Assembly (NCBI GenBank): GCA_029204225.1 | Contig: CM055111.1 | Location: 28,108,340-28,172,339 of the forward strand | Reading direction: 5' to 3' | DNA from: Diphasiastrum complanatum | Lineage: Eukaryota > Streptophyta > Lycopodiopsida > Lycopodiales > Lycopodiaceae | DNA: 64,000 nt | Shown here: positions 38,640-50,649 of the stretch, piece by piece | Position numbering within the stretch: the stretch's first letter is position 1 | Layout of the letters: every line of letters starts with the position of its first letter | The notes under the pieces: generated by a model | The model's input: the letters and a program-made list of their open reading frames with translations, nothing else | The model's database searches: none | Told to the model about the DNA's origin: nothing | Translations under genes and position numbers: made by a program

Positions 38640-40700
38640 GTCGGCCAATTTGAACTTTCTTTCAGTAGGCTTGATATTAGTAAGTCCAAGTGCATATGTT
38701 GTATCTTTCATCATAATAGTGACACTTGATCCGGAGTCAATTGGTACTTTTTCAATTAAACACCCTAATATAGAGACATCAATATCTGGTGCTCCAAAGT
38801 CTCCAAGGTCAACTGCAAGAAGGGATATCTTAGATAGAGAAATCTTTTTCTTCCTCCTTGTCTATGATAGACTCTTTAGTTGCTTCCTATAGTAGTTGTT
38901 GTCAGATAGCATCTGCTCGAATGTGATATTCGGCCTCAAGGATCCGATATCTGAAACAATGTCATATTGCTTTTTTGTCTGCATCCCGAAGTCCACAACA
39001 ACATTGAATATTTTTGAGCTTTATGGAACTTCCTCCTCGTCTTCAAAAGTGACCTTCTTTTGAAGCGGGCTAGCTTTAAGTTCTTCTTCAATTAGAGTTT
39101 TAGCTTCTTTTGTAACATTCTTCTTAAACAGCTTGGCAATGTTTTGATCATAATCAAAATCGTCCTTCAAGTCTTTTTGGGTAATAGACTTGTTCTTCAA
39201 CTGCTTTATTGTATGCTTTCGCTTATTCTTCCGAGTCTTAGCTAAACTCTCTTTTGTTGGCTTGGGTGATTTTGAAGTGCTTCGAGTAGAGACTTTAAGA
39301 ACATCTTCCAAATCACTTGGCCAAAAGGTATCAGTGCTCAACAGAGTGCCCTCGTCAGAGCATTCAATTCTCTGTATGACTGCATCTTCGTGCGTCTTCA
39401 TTATTTTTGGTTCTACACCTGGTGTCTAGACATATTTGTACAACACATTCAACTTTTGAGGCTTTGGGCAGTCTGCAGCTTGATGTCCTTCTTTTGAGCA
39501 ATTTGAACATAAGGGGACATAGCCGATTGGTTGGCGAGGCTCCGGGCAATCGAGAGAATAATATCCTTGCACACCACAATTATAACAATTGCCCCCGCCA
39601 GCTTCTTCCACGGTAGATTGACTGGTGCATAAACAGTCTTCTGGTTTGAGCTCACTATCTGAGTAGGTTTTGGTTTGGGCTACAATGCTGGTGAAGAGGA
39701 TTCTTGAACATAATGGCAATGCTCCGCCGGATCTGTTTCATAGACATGCAAACATCTCCATCTACACTCTCAACATATGAAACTTGTTTGACTTTACATT
39801 CATGGTTAGAGTGACCTGGACCTCCACATTTGGTACACTAGATATTTAGATAAGAAGAAGGTGCCTTATTTGATACTTCGGATATCTGTGCTTTTGAATC
39901 TTGCATTTGCTTTGACAAATCTGAAATATTCTTCTTTCAAATCTTGTCGATCTTTGGAAATGGTTTCTTGAAAGGCTTGGACATCTTTTTAGACTTTTTC
40001 TCCTTCCAGTGTCTCTTATCATCTTTGGAAGAATTTGAGCTCTCTGTGTCGGAATCATTGCTAAAACTTGATGACTTCAAACTATCAGATGAATCCTCTT
40101 CTGAGCTTGAATCATCAGATAAAGCTGATGACTTCTTCTTTGTCTTCTTGCTGGAACGTTGCTTCCAAGAAATCTTTGATGTTTCCTAGTTCTCTACTAT
40201 TGCAATAACTTCATCCATGGTATTCTTGGGTCCTTGTCGGCAATACTTGTCAATCTTACTTGGCATCCCTGCAAGGTACCATTCTATCTGCATTGCAATA
40301 GGATAAACACCCACCAATTTTTCAATTAAGTTTTTGACCTTTCGGGTGTACCTTTTCAGTGACTTCTTCTATTTCTTTTGAATAGAGTTCAGTCATGCAA
40401 GCACTCGAGTAGAGTAACCAATCTCGCGGAACTGAGAAAGGCTTCACTCAATAGGTCCCAAGTATTAATGGCTACATAATCCATTTGGTTGTACCAAATT
40501 CAAACTTGTCTCCACAACAAACCATGGAATATGCGTAATTTATCTGCATTCGTTCCCTCACTCTGAAAACAGTGATGGATTCAAACTAGGAGATGTAGCT
40601 ATTAGCATCATCTGAAGAAGTTCCCTTGAAGTAATCATACTTGATTTTTGAACTGGAATTGAATTATGGTTGAGGTGGGTCCATTTTTTGTTCAAGATTA
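38640..40700 (-). pseudogene. Retroelement gag with three zinc knuckles, then protease
   Basis: Reading on the minus strand from 40700: a gag-like region (FKGTSSDDANSYIS, FESITVFRVRERMQINYAYS), a Lys/Ser-rich acidic stretch (SSSEEDSSDSLKSSSFSND), then three CCHC-type knuckles: CTKCGGPGHSNHEC (near 39820), CYNCGVQGYYSLDC (His replaced by Tyr) and CSNCSKEGHQAADC (near 39480-39590). A Lys-rich segment at 39401-39021 follows, then a retropepsin-like site VPIDSGSSVTIM near 38730 with KFKLADS after it. Many stops and shifts. RT is absent. Gypsy-type is the best guess; an endogenous pararetrovirus cannot be excluded. Confidence 0.6.
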
Positions 40701-40989
40701 GAATCTAGATCTGGATTCGGATCAGGATCTGATTCAGAATCAGGATCTGGATTACCAATAATCTCAAGAAGTTCGGGTTCAAGTTCTATTTTGGGTTTAT
40801 CGAATAGGTTATTAAAATAAACTTCAACTTCCTGATAAGTGGTAAAAGGCGATGAGTTGCGCTGAAAGGATTGTTGAGTTTTTTGAAAACGTTCTCATGA
40901 AGGCTTCTATATCTTTCCAAATGCTCAACTCTAGAACTGCTTGAACTGCTTCCTAAGGTTGGCATTCATCTTTCCATTTCTTAGAAAGT

Positions 40990-41411
40990 GATAGCGATAT
41001 GATGTTCACTCCTGACCCACTATCAATGATAGCCGTACAATAGCTTGATCTTTATGGCTCATAGGTAAGGTGATGCAACCTCTTGTCTTTCTTGTTTGAA
41101 ACAAGGTAGCATCAACCTATTGGGTCGGCCTTGGAATCTCCGATTCATGAGGTATTTCAGTATCCTCATCTGGTTGATGTAGTTCTTGGGATATGACCTT
41201 TCGTAAGAGTTCAGATAACTTTAGAACAGTTTGGAAAGGTAATGTGGTTTGAGACTGCAAAAGAATAGAATCGATCTCTATTTTTGAGGATTGTGGTGCG
41301 TTCCTCGGGTAACGGAATAGGTTCATTTTCATACTCTCGGAGTAGCTTATCTTGAACTTGCTTATACCTCTCTTGTTCAGCTATAGGATTTGGATAAGAT
41401 CTAGGTGACAT
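40990..41411 (-). pseudogene. Second protease-like fragment
   Basis: Near 41030 the minus strand reads TAIIDSGSGVNIISLSLSKK, a DSG-type retropepsin active-site motif. Upstream open frames (41411-41211, 41332-41117) are charged and Pro/Glu-rich. As it precedes another gag rather than following it, it must come from a different element from the knuckle-bearing gag next door. Confidence 0.4.
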
Positions 41412-41541
41412 TGAAGTAGTAGAAGACCCTTCCTCTTCAATATTCTAAAGTTATTCAAACTAGATGCTTGTGTTATTTCTAACCAAGTTGGATGTGTGGC
41501 AAGTGAGCAAATACCTATTCAAGAGGTTTGGCATAAAAGGA

Positions 41542-42358
41542 TGTTAGCAACTGTGCTAACACAGAGAAAATAAAAAAGAAATAAATAAAACTCCGTGGCA
41601 TGTGTTTTGTAAGACCACGTATGAGTATCTGTCAATAAACTTCAGCCATGGCATGTGTTTTATAAGTCCATGAGTAGAAGCTTAAATAATAATAAAAAAG
41701 CTTAAACTTAGATTTAGAACTTAGACTTAGGAAACGTAAGATTAGAAATATTTTATCTTAAGTTTTCCTAAGTTAAGAAATTTGAAGTTCTAAATCCTAA
41801 GTTAGAAGTTCTAGAAAGGCTAGAAACAGATTAATCCCATAAGTTAGATACTTATGGAAGACTCTCCTTGCCATAAAAGGAGAGGTATTTGCATTGTAAA
41901 CAACACTTTTGAGATTAAGCTATCTTGCTCTCTATTTTGGAGAACTATTATTCTATTTCATTTGTGTTCCCTTTGGAAAGGTGCATAGCTTGAGGGAAGG
42001 TGCTCGGGTCTCCTCTTGCCTCCTTTTCATCGGTTTTATTGTGGCATGTTCATTGTTGTATTTGCTTAGTATGTGCCGCAATCTCATTTTACTACCCTTT
42101 GGGTGTTAATCTAGGATTTAGTCTAATCACCTTGCTAGTTGGGTAAGCCTTAGTAAGGTTTTGTGTTTTGTCATCTCAGTTAATTTCATTTCTGTTTCGG
42201 GCTCTAGTTGGGTAAGCCTTAGTGCTTCATCATTATTTTATTTTCGTATTTCCATTGAAACTTGTTGTAGAAACTTAAAAAGTGGACGAATCTCTACATC
42301 CTTATACTATACCCTTAAGTAGATCTAGCCACCGCACGAACTAGAAATACTTTCAACA
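41542..42358 (+). mobile_element. Gypsy 5' LTR
   Basis: LTR from TGTTAGC (41542) to TTTCAACA (42358), directly followed by a primer-binding-site-like TTGGTGTCGTTGCC (42359-42372), close to the TTGGCGCCGTTGCC form common in plant gypsy elements. A TATA-like CATAAAAGG lies near 41872. The internal region continues to the gag at 43215. Confidence 0.7.
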
Positions 42359-43214
42359 TTGGTGTCGTTGCCACTTTTTAAGTATTTTCTACCTAGCTTC
42401 TTCTCCTTTTTCTTTTTGTTTTTTTTACTTCCGTGTTGTATGTTTGCTTGTGTGCTTGTCTCTATCTACCAACAAACAACACGCATCGTCTCTCCAGGTC
42501 CTACACGAGCTGCGGAGCAACTTTTTCAACTGGGGGGAAGCAACAAAAGAGTCAACTTGGGCATTTTCTTCAAAAGAAGTGACCCAAGTGACCTTTTTCA
42601 CAACCAAAAAGGTATATCAGAATTCGCCAACCTGTCTACAACCTTAACAGACCCTAATCTTTCATTTTATCACCTCCACAAATTCTGACAATGACCAAAT
42701 TTTGAGAAAACAGCCTGATATATTGTTGAAATCCCTTCTTTCTCACCCAAATCTTTGTCTTAGAATTCGCCGGTTTCACTGAGGCTAGATCTCATTAAGA
42801 TCAGTCCTCCAGCAGCTCCGCAATTTCTATCTCAAAGATTTTGCCAGTTTATTGTCAGAACATCACATTTTTTTCCATACTCTCTATCTGCCAGTCAAAC
42901 CTCTCTATTAGGATTCGTCATCTAGCCTAAGAATTCATTCTTAAAGAGCACGATTTCTCCGTCCTATCCGCAAATTTTGAAACTCCAATTTTTTCTCAAA
43001 AAATCTAAAAAAATCACTATTCTGACATTCAAAACTCCTTTTCAGAATTCGCGAGTATTACCGTTAGATTTATCTGCCTTTCCACGATTTCTCAGCCTGT
43101 CCACGAATTCTATTACGATCAGAAAGACTAGCTTTTGTCCTACAATATCCATTCTGCAAGCAAACTGCCCTTTTACCAAGTATAGTACTGTCCTCCTCAT
43201 CTATATTCTGCATC

Positions 43215-46200
43215 ATGTCTCGTGACTGTGCTGAATCTTCTAATCCGACTCCTCCACGACTAGAACGAAGAATTCCATGTATCGATGCACCAAAGTACAA
43301 TGGTGAATCTGACCCAGTCCAATTTTTCCAAGACTTTGATAATGCATGCCGGTTTTATGGAGATACCTCTGAAACTGAAAAGCTTCGACTATTTCCCATG
43401 GTACTCTATGGCACCGCCAAGGAGTGGTACTTGAATCTCAAAGCTCCTAATCTTGCTTCTTGGACCACCCTCAAGGACACTCTCATCAAGCGTTTCAAAC
43501 CATCCAAACTGACTCAGAGCCCATTCATTCAAATTACTCATATCAAGATGCGTCACAAAGAGTCTGTCTGAAACTACATCGAGCGTTTTAAACGTCTCAA
43601 AGTAGAGTGCCTTGATGAAAATATCATCGAACGAATGGCCATAAAACTATTCTTAGTTGGATTGCCAAAAAACATCCGCCGTAAACTCAAACCAGTTGAC
43701 CTTTATGATCAACTTAAAGATGTGATGATCGATGCTATCCGTGAAGAAGTCAAAGGTTTTGACGATGACTTTGACCATCGTGAAAAGAAATCTAAGAATC
43801 CAAACCATCCTAATCACCTGAAGTCTGATAATATTTCTCAGTCTTCTGAACTTCTACATCAAATGGAAACCTGGCAAAAAGCTCAACAATCTCATATGGA
43901 TAAACTCACTGCCGATTTCCATACTGCCATGAAACAGATTGCTGAGAAATCCTTTCCAGCAAGGGGAAATGTCTGGTGTCCAATCTGGTCACATCATCAC
44001 ACTGCTAATGAATGCCCTCAATTACGAAATCATTTCCCAATAGCCACCATGTGAAAAATGCAAAAATAAGCTTGGTAGAGGCCAAAAATCTTGTATATAG
44101 ATAAACACACATGTGTGGAGCCTGTTCCCACATGTGAAAATAGTGTACTTGTCATGTACCATATCATATAGGTTGTACATATGATTTAATTCAAGTTCTA
44201 GCGGCTAAAAAGGCCAAAAACTAGTTTTCTAGACATATGACACATGGCATCAATCTATTGATTGCATGAGCCATATCCTTTGGTTAGGTGTCATATCACA
44301 TGTGTAGAGGACAGCTCACATGTGTGGAATAAGCTGAAGTAGGCAAATTTTGACTTCTAGAAGATTCCCAAGTAGATCTCCATATAGAAGAAAAATGGAC
44401 CAAAAGTGCTCAAAATAGAAGGTTTTGTCCAAGTGTCAATTTTGCATGATGAATCATTATATGACAAAGCACCTTAACACATGTGGGATCAAAGGGATGA
44501 TTAGTACCATGAGCTCCCACTTATTGTATATATAGAGCCACATTTGGCCATGATCAATGTGAGACACCAATCTTGGTTTTGGAAGCAATTTTGAGTGATT
44601 CTATCCATTTGTCTACATTTGTTTTGATTGTTTTGAGGTTCTATCAAAGTGTACTTGATTTTCAAGTTGGAGTCCGTACTCAAACAATCTTTCACACGTG
44701 TGAAACCAGAAAGTACACCTACCTTCAATTGATGATTGTTCTTGTTAGGATTTTGTGTCTAGAATTGATCTAGATTGATCTTAATCTCAAGTAGATTGTT
44801 AGATCAAGTAATCTGACAACCAATCCCTCTTGAGGATCAGATTAGGATCCACTCTTGGTCCTTTTTGTACTTTTTGCACACACCAGACCCACCATCTATC
44901 GAGCTCACCACCCTTACCCGCCACAACAACCTGTGCCACGACCACGGGTTTACCAACCGCGACCACCTGCACCAAATCAATACCAATCCCCACGACAACC
45001 CTTTTCACACATAGGAACCCTTTCTACATGACAACCCTTTTCACATTGAGGCCGTACAGCTCCAATTTTGGCTGAGAAAATTCAAAAATTTGTACAATTT
45101 GACTCACACACCCAATTTGACTGATTTTTGGAGCAAAATCAAGCATTTTCTATAGTGAATCTAATCCCTTGATTAGTTCTTGGATTAGATCAGCCAAAAA
45201 ATAAAAATTTAAGCTTGAAATAGGTGCATTATGTTATTATAGCATGCATAGTCTTGCCAATTTGGATGAGTCTAATTCTCTAGATCGTGGTAACATGATG
45301 TTAGATCTTTGTGATCCTAATAAATCAAGAATAAGTCTTTATTTTCCCATGAATGAGCATGCACATGAAGAAGGAGCAAGCCTCAAAGTCAAGCATCTAC
45401 ATGAAATTTGGAAGGAATCAATTTTGGAGGTGCTAGGATGGTGCAAAGCTCTCAAGTTCATCAAAGATGTCAATATCAACGAAGCACTATCATGGATATG
45501 GTGATTTCAGATCAACATCAAGCTCATTGGCTAATCTTCACACCTTTTGAACCAGCAAAGACCAATTCAACCCATGGAGTCAAGTTCAAGATCATCATGT
45601 TTTCCATCAAGCTAGAATTTTGAGGAGTGTGAAAAATGCAAAAATAAGCTTGGTAGAGGCCAAAACTCTTGTATATAGATAAACACACATGTATGAAGCA
45701 TGTTCCCACGTGTAAAAATAGTTTACTTGTCATGTACCATAATCATATAGGTTGTACATATGATTTAATTCAAGTTCTAGTGGCTAAAAAGGACAAAAAC
45801 TAGTTTTCTAGACATATGACACATGGCATCAATCTATTGATTGCATGAGCCACATCCTTTGGTTAGGTGTCATATCACATGTGTAGAGGACAACTCACAT
45901 GTGTGGAATAAGCTGAAGTAGTCAAATTTTGACTTCTAGAAGATTTTCAAGCAGATCTCCATATAGAAGGAAAATGGACCAAAAGTGCTCAAAATAGAAG
46001 GTTTTGTCCAAGTGTCAGTTTTGCATGACGAATCATCATATGACAAAGCACCTTCACACATGTGGAATCAGAGGGATGATCAGTACCACGAGCTCTCACT
46101 TATTGTATATATAGAGCCACATTTGGCCATAATCATTGTGAGACACCAATCTTGGTTTTGGAAGCAATTTTGAGTGATGCTCTCCATTTGTCTACATTTG

Positions 46201-46735
46201 TTTTGATTGTTTTGAGGTTCTATCAATGTGTACTTGATTTTTAGGTTGGAGTCCGTACTCAGACAGTGTTTCACACGTGTGAAACTAGAAATTATACCTA
46301 CCTTCAATTAATGATTGTTCTTGTTAGGATTTTGTGTCTAGAATTGATCTAGATTGATCTTAATCTCAAGTAGATTCATAGATCAAGTAATCTGACAACC
46401 AATCCCTCTTGAGGATCAGATTAGGATCCACTCTTGGCCCTTTTTGTACTTTTTGCACACACCAGACCCACCATCTATCGAGCTCACCACCCTTACCCGC
46501 CACAACAACCTGTGCCACGACCACGGGTTTACCAACCGCGACCACCTGCACCAAATCAATACCAATCCGCACGACAACAGTTTATTGTTAACCAACCTAC
46601 CCCACAAAACGCTGTCCATTATCTTGATCCGCATGCCATCGATCCGGACACCTACTATGTGGAAGACAATACTCTACTGAAACAGTTGTTTATTATACGT
46701 ATAATTCTAATGCTCAACCAGTGGATCCCAATAAG
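43215..46735 (+). pseudogene. Gypsy gag, interrupted by X3
   Basis: ATG at 43215 (MSRDCAESSNPTPPRLERR). The gag core is clear: YNGESDPVQFFQDFDNAC, LFPMVLYGTAKEWYLN, LKDTLIKRFKPSK. A stop at 43569-43571 is followed in frame by NYIERFKRLKVECLD and FLVGLPKNIRRKL. A zinc-knuckle-like WCPIWSHHHTANECPQL (43974-44025) has Trp in place of the second Cys. At 44049 the gag is broken by the X3 insertion and resumes at 46465 with a Pro/Gln/Tyr-rich stretch (IYRAHHPYPPQQPVPRPRVY). It ends abruptly near 46731-46735, where the copia gag of Copia-A begins at an AAGG microhomology. Pol is lost. Confidence 0.83.
44050..46459 (+). mobile_element. X3: X-family element with rearranged interior
   Basis: LTR 1 is 44050-44880 and LTR 2 is 45628-46459 (831/832 bp, TGTGAAAAATGC...TTTTTGCACA). 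The block is flanked by CACCA (44045-44049 and 46460-46464). Right after LTR 1, 44881-44999 is a copy of 46460-46578, the gypsy gag sequence beyond LTR 2, with one mismatch. Then come X-family internal sequence (about 45046-45230), an internal deletion, and the last 86 codons of the X ORF (45244-45504), a TGAGGAG polypurine tract and LTR 2. CACACGTGTG palindromes at 44693-44702 and 46272-46281. The layout fits unequal recombination between a solo-LTR allele and a full-length allele. Confidence 0.8.
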
Positions 46736-47166
46736 GACCCTCAAAGGCATCTCCATCAACCACCAAAGTCAAGAAGGACAAATCAAAGGTGAAGTCCTAC
46801 TATTGTAGCAAGATGGGGCCTTATGCCTCGGAATGCTTCAAGAGGAAGCAAGATCAAAGCCAAGCCAACATGAGCAAAGAGGAGGAGGAGAGTTCACATG
46901 AGGACTCTCTCATGATGTCCAAATTTTCTTCAACAAGCTTTAAAGGAGAAGATCCCTGGTGGATTGACTCGGGTGCTAGTTCACACATGACTAGTAAAAG
47001 GGAGTTTTTCTCTTCTCTCTTATCTTATGATGGACCTATAAAGTCTATCTATACAGCAAATGATGAAGCTTGTAAGATTGAAGGAGTTGGTAGCATTCCC
47101 CTTTGCTTAGGATCTTCCAAAAAGATCAACATAGAAGGTGTTTTGTACATACAAAGAATCTACTAA
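46735..47166 (+). pseudogene. Copia-A gag end and protease
   Basis: Starts mid-gag (ASPSTTKVKKDKS in another frame), with a degenerate zinc knuckle read as SYYCSKMGPYASEC: the first Cys is Ser and the His position is Pro. Copia-B has Cys but also Pro. The protease follows: DPWWIDSGASSHMTSK with the D-S-G active site near 46963-46975, up to GVLYIQ, where a frameshift near 47150 moves into the next frame. Confidence 0.82.
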
Positions 47167-48656
47167 GTGTTGGCCAAATGGTAAACAATGGTTTCAATGT
47201 TGACTTTGCTTCAAATGAATGTTTCATCAAGAAGAAGGGTAAGATAGTGGCTAAGGGCACTAGACTTGGCAAACTTTATAAGCTGGATGCATTTGTCGAT
47301 ACTAATGTTGTCATGTTGGCCGAGAAGAGCAAGATATCTACCTTTACTTTATGGCACAAAAGACTTGGACATGTCAACTCGGGTTCCATGGAGGCTATGA
47401 TCAAGGAGGAGTATGCTTTAGGCCTACCAAGGTCTATTGGGAAGGAAGACAAGGTTTGTGAAGCTTGTGCCTTATCCAAGGCACATAAGAAGGTGTTTCC
47501 TAACTCCATCACAAAGTCATCTCATCCTCTTGAACTCATACACTCGGATGTGCACATTGCTAGCACCAAATCTAATGGAGGTTCATCCATGTTTTTAACC
47601 TTCATTGATGACTACTCAAGATATTGTTGGGTGTTCTTACTTTCCTTCAAGTCTCAAGTATTTGATACTTTTGTAAAGTTCAAGTTGTTTGTGGAAAAGC
47701 ATCATAATCATAGCATCAAGATTCTTAGAAGTGACAATGGTGGAGAATTCATCTCCAATGAGTTCAAGGCCTTTTGTGAGGAGGAAGGGATCAAGAAAGA
47801 GACTTCTTGTCCTTACACTCCTCAACAAAATGGAGTTGCTGAAAGAAGGAATAGAACATTACGTGAATGTTCTAAGGCTTTAAGATTAGATGCTTGTTTG
47901 CCCAAATCCTTTTGGGGTGAGTCTCTTGTATGTGCAAACTACTTGATGAATAGGGTGTCTTGCAAAGCAATTGAAGGCAAAACTCCTTATGAGATATTGT
48001 ATGGAAAGAAACCCAATCTTAATCACTTGAAAGTTTTTGGTTGTATATGTTATGTGCATGTGCCATTGGAAACAAGAACCAAGGAGGATCCATCTTCCAC
48101 AAGAGGGATCATGCTTGGATATGCAAGCTCAAGCAAGGGCTACAAAGTCTATCTCCCATCCTTGAACAAATTTGTTGTTTCAAGGGATGTCATCTTTGAT
48201 GAACATCATATGCATATGCTTGAAGAAGGCTCAAGTGCTCCAACAATCAAGATGAAGATGGCCGAGGAGCAAGATCTTGGTTTTGAGGAGGAGCTCATGG
48301 AGGAGCAAGCACCAAACCCACCTATTACACCAAGGAGATCTTTAAGGGCAAAAGTGGAGCCATCAAGGCTCACATATCAAGGCAAAGGACAGAAAGTTGA
48401 GGGTATCTCATCCACTTCTTATGCTTTATCTAGTTTTGAAGAACCATCTAATGTTGAAGATGCATTGAACTCCAAAGAATGGTATAAAGCTATGTTGGAT
48501 GAGTATGATGCCTTGATTGAGAATGAAACTTGGTTGCTTGTTGAGAGACCTCAAAGGAATGTAATAGGATGCAAGTGGGTATTCAGGCTTAAGTTGAATG
48601 CAAATGGGAGTGTTAACAAACATAAAGCAAGATTAGTTGCAAAAGGTTATGCTTAA
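47155..48656 (+). pseudogene. Copia-A integrase and RT start
   Basis: About 500 open codons. Gag-pre-integrase (LLSVGQMVNNGFNVDF, FTLWHKRLGHVNS), the zinc-binding CEACALSKAHKK, and the integrase core with the first catalytic Asp in IHSDVHIAS, the second in RSDNGGEF and Glu in NGVAERRNR. An acidic linker (EEQDLGFEEELMEEQAPNPP) and the start of RT (EWYKAMLDEYDALIENETW, CKWVFRLKLN, KARLVAKGYA) follow. It ends at a stop at 48654-48656 where CAA (Gln) is expected; the frame continues beyond it as ERGIDYEETFAPVAKM. Confidence 0.9.
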
Positions 48657-49963
48657 GAGAGAGGGATAGACTATGAGGAAACTTTTGCACCCGTGGCCAA
48701 GATGGTCACAATAAGGCTAATCATTGCACTTGCATCACATTTAGGATGGATTCTATGTCAAAAAGATGTCTCTAATGCTTTCTTGAATGGTTTTTTGGAA
48801 GAGGATATCTATATGGAGCAGCCACAAGGGTTCATCAAGCATGGAATGGAGAACAAAGTATGCCATCTCCAAAGAAGCATCTATGGCTTGAAGCAAGCCT
48901 CGAGATCTTGGAATTCAAGACTACATTGCTATCTTATTTCACTTTCTTTTGTTCAAAGTGAATATGATCCCACTCTTTACATTAAGTTTGACGATGTTGG
49001 TATTGTACTTTTACTCATTTATGTAGATGACATCATCATTAGTGGAAATAGTGTTGATGGTATTGAAAAAATCAAGATAGATCTATCCTTAGAGTTCAAG
49101 ATGGTAGATCTAGGGTGTCTTCACTTCATCTTAGGCATAGAAGTACTATGAGGGTCTGATTTTATCTTTATAAGTCAAGTAAACTATGCTCAAAGTCTTT
49201 TGAAGAAGTTTAAGATGGAAGTATGCAAAAGTGTTGACACACCAATGGAGCAAGATGTAAAAGTGCCAAATGAAGATGACGAAAGATCCTTCATGGACAT
49301 CACTTTGTTTAGGCAACTTATAGGTTCCTTAAAGATCTTAGCTTTAGTGTATGTAGGTTGAGCCAATCCATGCAAAAGCCATTGAATATCCATTGGAAAA
49401 AGGCTAAGAGGATTCTAAGATACGTCTCGGGTACATTGGATTTTGGGATTCTATATAGAGGAGATGTGATTAACCTTCATGCATTTAGTGATTCAGATTT
49501 TGCAGGGGACAAGAGGGATAGGAAATCAACAAGTTCCTATTCAACTTTCATAGGAGAAGGTGTGGTTTCATGGCTTTCAAAAAAGCAAGAAACTATATCT
49601 CTATCTTCAACCGAGGCCGAGTACAAAGCTTTGACAACCACTACAAAGGAGGTACTTTGGATCAAGAGATTATTGGTGGAACTAGAGATCATGGATTTAG
49701 AGGAGGCACCAATCATCTACAATGACAATATATCAGCCCAACACCTTGCATCTAACCCAATCTTCCATGCAAGATCTAAGCACATTGAGATATGCCATCA
49801 CTTTGTGAGAGAAATGGTGCAAGCCAAGGAGATTGCTTTGGAGCACGTTCCAAGCAATGAATGTGTAGCTGATCTACTTACTAAACCACTTCAAAAGACA
49901 CCTTTTATGAACTTCAGATCATCACTTGGAGTGATTAGTAAAGCAATGATTGAACCAAGCTAG
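48657..49963 (+). pseudogene. Copia-A RT and RNase H
   Basis: RT continues: KDVSNAFLNGFLEEDIYM, SIYGLKQASRSWNSRL and the catalytic YVDD in LLLIYVDDIIISG near 49020. A stop at 49149-49151 follows GIEVL, and a small deletion near 49330 removes the TRPD segment. RNase H (49358-49963) is open: SDSDFAGDKRDRKST, SSTEAEYKALTTTTKEVLW, FHARSKHIEICHHFVRE, LLTKPLQKTPF. Overall Copia-A has about two stops, one frameshift and one small deletion from 46735 on. Confidence 0.9.
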
Positions 49964-49977
49964 ATAGTGAGGAGGAG

Positions 49978-50649
49978 TGTTAAAAATTCACAATTCTAGC
50001 TTGACTATTTTTGGTCATATGACTTGTAAATAGTTAGATGGTCATGATGTGGCTTGTCACACATGCCAAATAGCATAGGATTCCATTCATAAGGATGTTC
50101 TCAAGTAGACCTAAGTGTTAGAACCTTTGGAATGAGTCCAAATTATGCTTAGATACAAGGGAGAAAAAATAGGAGCTATTTTTGGTAATTTTTGCATTGT
50201 TGAGGGATCTCCAAGATTCCAACCCTAACTTGGTAGGGATGAAAGATCCACCAAAATTAGCATTAGGGATAGGTTTAGGGCTACTCATACCTGCCCAAAA
50301 CCTTGATGGATCATGTATATAGAGGTGATGATATCTCACCAAAATCAATCAAGCAATTTCATGTTTTTTCTCTCATAATGGTGCAATTGCTCTCTATGTT
50401 CATAATTGTTTGAGTACTTGTGATTACTAATGATTATAGGATTGAATGTAGGTCTGGTGTACAGTACTCAGACTGTGGGAGGCCGTACTTTCACATGTGT
50501 GAAGCCTTCTTCAAGGATTTGGGCCATTTAGTGAGGTTCAAGCATAGATTTTTGATGGTTCAACTTGTGCTAATCTTATGAAATCATAATCTATTGTTTC
50601 CCTCATCATTTCAAGTGTTTTAGGATCCTTATTTGCTGTAATTTTTACA
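49978..50649 (+). mobile_element. Copia-A 3' LTR, 672 bp
   Basis: Begins TGTTAAAAATTC directly after a GAGGAGGAG polypurine tract (about 49969-49977) and ends TAATTTTTACA at 50649. Identical in length to both Copia-B LTRs and nearly identical in sequence. CACATGTGTG palindrome at 50492-50501. A 76-codon antisense frame inside it recurs in the sister LTRs but is not thought to be a gene. The 5' LTR of Copia-A is lost. Confidence 0.9.

Noticed and set aside
50118-50348. 76-codon ORF found identically in three LTRs (also 53001-53231, 57020-57250)
   Set aside because: It is antisense within 672-bp LTRs that are nearly identical as DNA, so protein identity follows from recent copying; no domain or start context supports a gene.
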